A stretch of DNA of 64,000 bases from Mycolicibacterium aurum (GTDB taxonomy: Bacteria > Actinomycetota > Actinomycetes > Mycobacteriales > Mycobacteriaceae). The DNA lies in contig NZ_LR134356.1 in NCBI RefSeq assembly GCF_900637195.1, forward strand, positions 1,860,001 through 1,924,000, read 5' to 3'. Under the pieces are notes generated by a model. That model saw nothing but the letters and a program-made list of their open reading frames with translations. It did no database searches and was not told the origin of the DNA. Of the stretch, positions 62,174 to 64,000 are shown one piece after another (the stretch's first letter is position 1; each line of letters begins with the position of its first letter). The translations under genes were made by a program, and so were the position numbers.

Positions 62174-63022
62174 GTGAGCGCTGTCGATCGCGTCGTGGAG
62201 CCGGTGAAGGCCGAAGCTGTCCTCTTCGACAAGCGGGACAGCGGGGTCGCTGTCCTGACGCTCAACCGGCCGGAGCGGATGAACGCCTGGGGCGGGGGTC
62301 TGGCCGGTGCCTTCTACCGATGCATCGACCGCGCCGAGGCCGACCCCGACGTCCGTGTCATCGTGCTCACCGGCGCCGGCCGCGCGTTCTGCGCCGGCGC
62401 CGATATGGGTGACCTGGACACGATCAGCGGGGCAGGGGTGGCGTCCGGCGGTGACACCGATGTGACACAGCTTGTCGGCGAACGGCACCCGTACTTCATC
62501 ACCCGATTGCACACGCCGGTCATCGCCGCGATCAACGGCGCCTGCGCCGGGATCGGGCTGACCCAGGCGCTGATGTGTGACATCCGGTTCGCCGCGGCAG
62601 GAGCCAAATTCACCACCGCGTTCGCCCGCCGCGGCCTGATCGCCGAGTACGGCATCTCGTGGATCCTGCCCCGCATCGTCGGGTGGAGCGCCGCGATGGA
62701 CCTGCTGCTGAGTGGGCGCACCTTCTACGCAGAAGAAGCGAAGGAACTCGGCCTCGTCACCGACGTCGTCGCGCCCGACGAACTTCTGCCGCGGGCACTG
62801 GCCTACGCCGAGGACATGGCGCGCAACTGCGCGCCCAGCTCGCTGTCGGTGATCAAGCGGCAGCTCTATGACGACGCTGTGCGAAACGTCCACGACACCA
62901 GCGCCGCAGCGGAGAAACTGATGCACGAGTCGATGCAGCGGCCCGACTTCATCGAAGGCATCACCGCCTTCTTCGAGAAGCGACCGCCCACCTTCCCACC
63001 GCTCCAGGAGGAGACGTCATGA
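62174..63022 (+). CDS. Crotonase-fold enzyme F (lacks both hydratase Glu)
   Basis: A 282-residue crotonase. FCAGADMGDLDTISG is the oxyanion-hole stretch. GACAGIGLTQALMCD lacks the first Glu and KFTTAFARRGLIAEYG lacks the second. The C-terminal EGITAFFEKRPPTF is family-typical. GTG 62174 has GAGGAGG upstream; an in-frame ATG at 62132 would overlap the operator copy. Its stop overlaps the amidohydrolase start by 4 bases. Confidence 0.82.
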   Translation: MSAVDRVVEPVKAEAVLFDKRDSGVAVLTLNRPERMNAWGGGLAGAFYRCIDRAEADPDVRVIVLTGAGRAFCAGADMGDLDTISGAGVASGGDTDVTQLVGERHPYFITRLHTPVIAAINGACAGIGLTQALMCDIRFAAAGAKFTTAFARRGLIAEYGISWILPRIVGWSAAMDLLLSGRTFYAEEAKELGLVTDVVAPDELLPRALAYAEDMARNCAPSSLSVIKRQLYDDAVRNVHDTSAAAEKLMHESMQRPDFIEGITAFFEKRPPTFPPLQEETS

Positions 63023-64000
63023 CCGATCAGCATCAGAACGTGCAGCCCCTGGATTACCGGGCGATCGACGTCGACAACCACTACTACGAGCCGATCGACT
63101 CGTGCACGCGGCACCTGCCCAAGGAGTTCAAGCGCCGCGGCGTTCAGATGCTCACCGAAGGCAAGCGCACCTTCGCCGTCATGGGGGGAGTGGTCAACCA
63201 CTTCATCCCGAACCCGACGTTCGATCCGATCATCGAGCCGGGGTGCCTGGATCTGTTGTTCCGCGGCGAGATCCCCGAGGGCGTGGATCCCGCGTCGCTG
63301 ATGAAAGTCGATCGCCTGCCCGACCATCCCGAGTACCAGAACCGCGATGCGCGGGTGAAGATTCTGGACAAGCAGAACCTCGAAACCGTGTTCATGCTGC
63401 CGACGTTCGCGTGCGGGGTGGAGGAAGCCCTCAAGCACGACGTCGACGCGACCATGGCGACCGTGCACGCCTTCAACCTCTGGCTCGACGAAGACTGGGG
63501 GTTCGACCGGCCCGACCACCGGTTCCTGTCGGCGCCCATCATCTCGCTGGCCGACCCGGACAAGGCGAAAGAGGAAGTGGAATTCGTGCTGAGCCGGGGC
63601 GCCAAGATCGTGTGCGTGCGGCCCGCGCCCGTACCCGGTGTGGTCAAGCCGCGCTCGCTCGGTGACCCACTGCACGACCCGGTGTGGGCACGGCTGGCCG
63701 AGGCCGGCGTTCCGGTGGTCTTCCACCTCTCCGACAGCGGTTACCTCGCGATCGCCGCGCTGTGGGGCGGCAAGGCGACGTTCGAGGGGTTCGGCAAGAA
63801 GGACCCCCTCGATCAGGTCCTGCTCGACGACCGAGCGATCCACGACGCGATGGCGTCCATGATCGTCCACCAGGTGTTCACCCGGCATCCCACGCTCAAA
63901 GTGGCGAGCATCGAGAACGGCTCGTACTTCGTCTACCGGCTGATCAAGCGGCTGAAGAAGTCGGCCAACACCGCGCCGTACCACTACAAGGAAGATCCGG
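63019..64000 (+). CDS. Amidohydrolase-family protein, partial at window end
   Basis: About 327 residues are visible and the frame is open at the window end. It is an amidohydrolase of the metal-dependent (amidohydrolase 2) family. The N-terminal IDVDNHYYEPIDSCTRHLP contains an Asp/His set in the place of the usual HxH metal site, and VVFHLSDSGYLAI carries a later His. It is coupled to crotonase F. Such proteins cleave C-N or C-C bonds (for example decarboxylation or ring hydrolysis). The fourth metal ligand lies in the unseen part. Confidence 0.75.
   Translation, partial: MTDQHQNVQPLDYRAIDVDNHYYEPIDSCTRHLPKEFKRRGVQMLTEGKRTFAVMGGVVNHFIPNPTFDPIIEPGCLDLLFRGEIPEGVDPASLMKVDRLPDHPEYQNRDARVKILDKQNLETVFMLPTFACGVEEALKHDVDATMATVHAFNLWLDEDWGFDRPDHRFLSAPIISLADPDKAKEEVEFVLSRGAKIVCVRPAPVPGVVKPRSLGDPLHDPVWARLAEAGVPVVFHLSDSGYLAIAALWGGKATFEGFGKKDPLDQVLLDDRAIHDAMASMIVHQVFTRHPTLKVASIENGSYFVYRLIKRLKKSANTAPYHYKEDP

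Overview
The window reads as chromosomal DNA of a rapidly growing mycobacterium (Mycolicibacterium-type). Support: uniformly high GC with tightly packed genes; mycobactin genes mbtK, mbtM and mbtL with an IdeR-like iron box; a pgm / crcB / crcB / DUF190 block in the order I recall from M. tuberculosis Rv3068c-Rv3071; a GAF-GGDEF-EAL gene beside a MoeY-like E1/nitroreductase fusion (Rv1354c-Rv1355c-like); a mycofactocin-type SDR; and candidate DosR and mycobacterial LexA (SOS) boxes.

Layout. 1-5484: a HAD phosphatase cut by the window edge, a repeat-bearing lipoprotein, a DUF808 membrane protein, a secreted DUF1214-like protein, small proteins and mbtK. 5525-6840: a complete IS30-family element with a GTC target duplication, sitting between convergent mbtK and mbtM where mbtN is found in M. 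tuberculosis. 6883-12286: mbtM, mbtL, a triple-DUF190 protein, two CrcB fluoride-channel subunits and phosphoglucomutase. 12283-15655: an MFS transporter, tRNA-Ala(GGC), a DUF3297 protein and an exported protein / DUF6529 / Rieske set. 15753-21210: a tight operon of an F420-type oxidoreductase, sulfotransferase, DUF1214 protein, VOC protein and carboxylesterase. 21248-34063: a second carboxylesterase, an SOS-box DUF222-HNH gene, a flavin monooxygenase with a divergent TetR, a zinc metallopeptidase, a Crp-like regulator, a nucleotidyltransferase-like protein, an EEP phosphatase, a second sulfotransferase with TetR and DUF1214, and a universal stress protein with a DosR-like box. 34133-42437: a paired acyl-CoA dehydrogenase operon, a degenerate flavoprotein-like gene, the bifunctional c-di-GMP enzyme, the MoeY-like fusion and a GNAT-like protein.

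42986-64000 is a large acyl-CoA catabolic region: MaoC hydratase, flavin monooxygenase, hydrolase, three SDRs, two acyl-CoA dehydrogenases, two thiolases, a class III CoA-transferase, a CoA ligase, six crotonase-fold enzymes, GntR and TetR regulators and an amidohydrolase cut by the window end. Gene overlaps and shared palindromes suggest several co-regulated operons degrading an unidentified carboxylic acid, possibly cyclic or branched. Only one of the six crotonases keeps both hydratase glutamates.

The most unusual structure is at 49803-49941: four near-identical units of 35, 35, 35 and 34 bp between a thiolase and an acyl-CoA dehydrogenase gene. Each unit is a 12-13 codon mini-ORF, and the first three are joined to the next by ATGA stop/start overlaps, making an apparent chain of coupled mini-genes.
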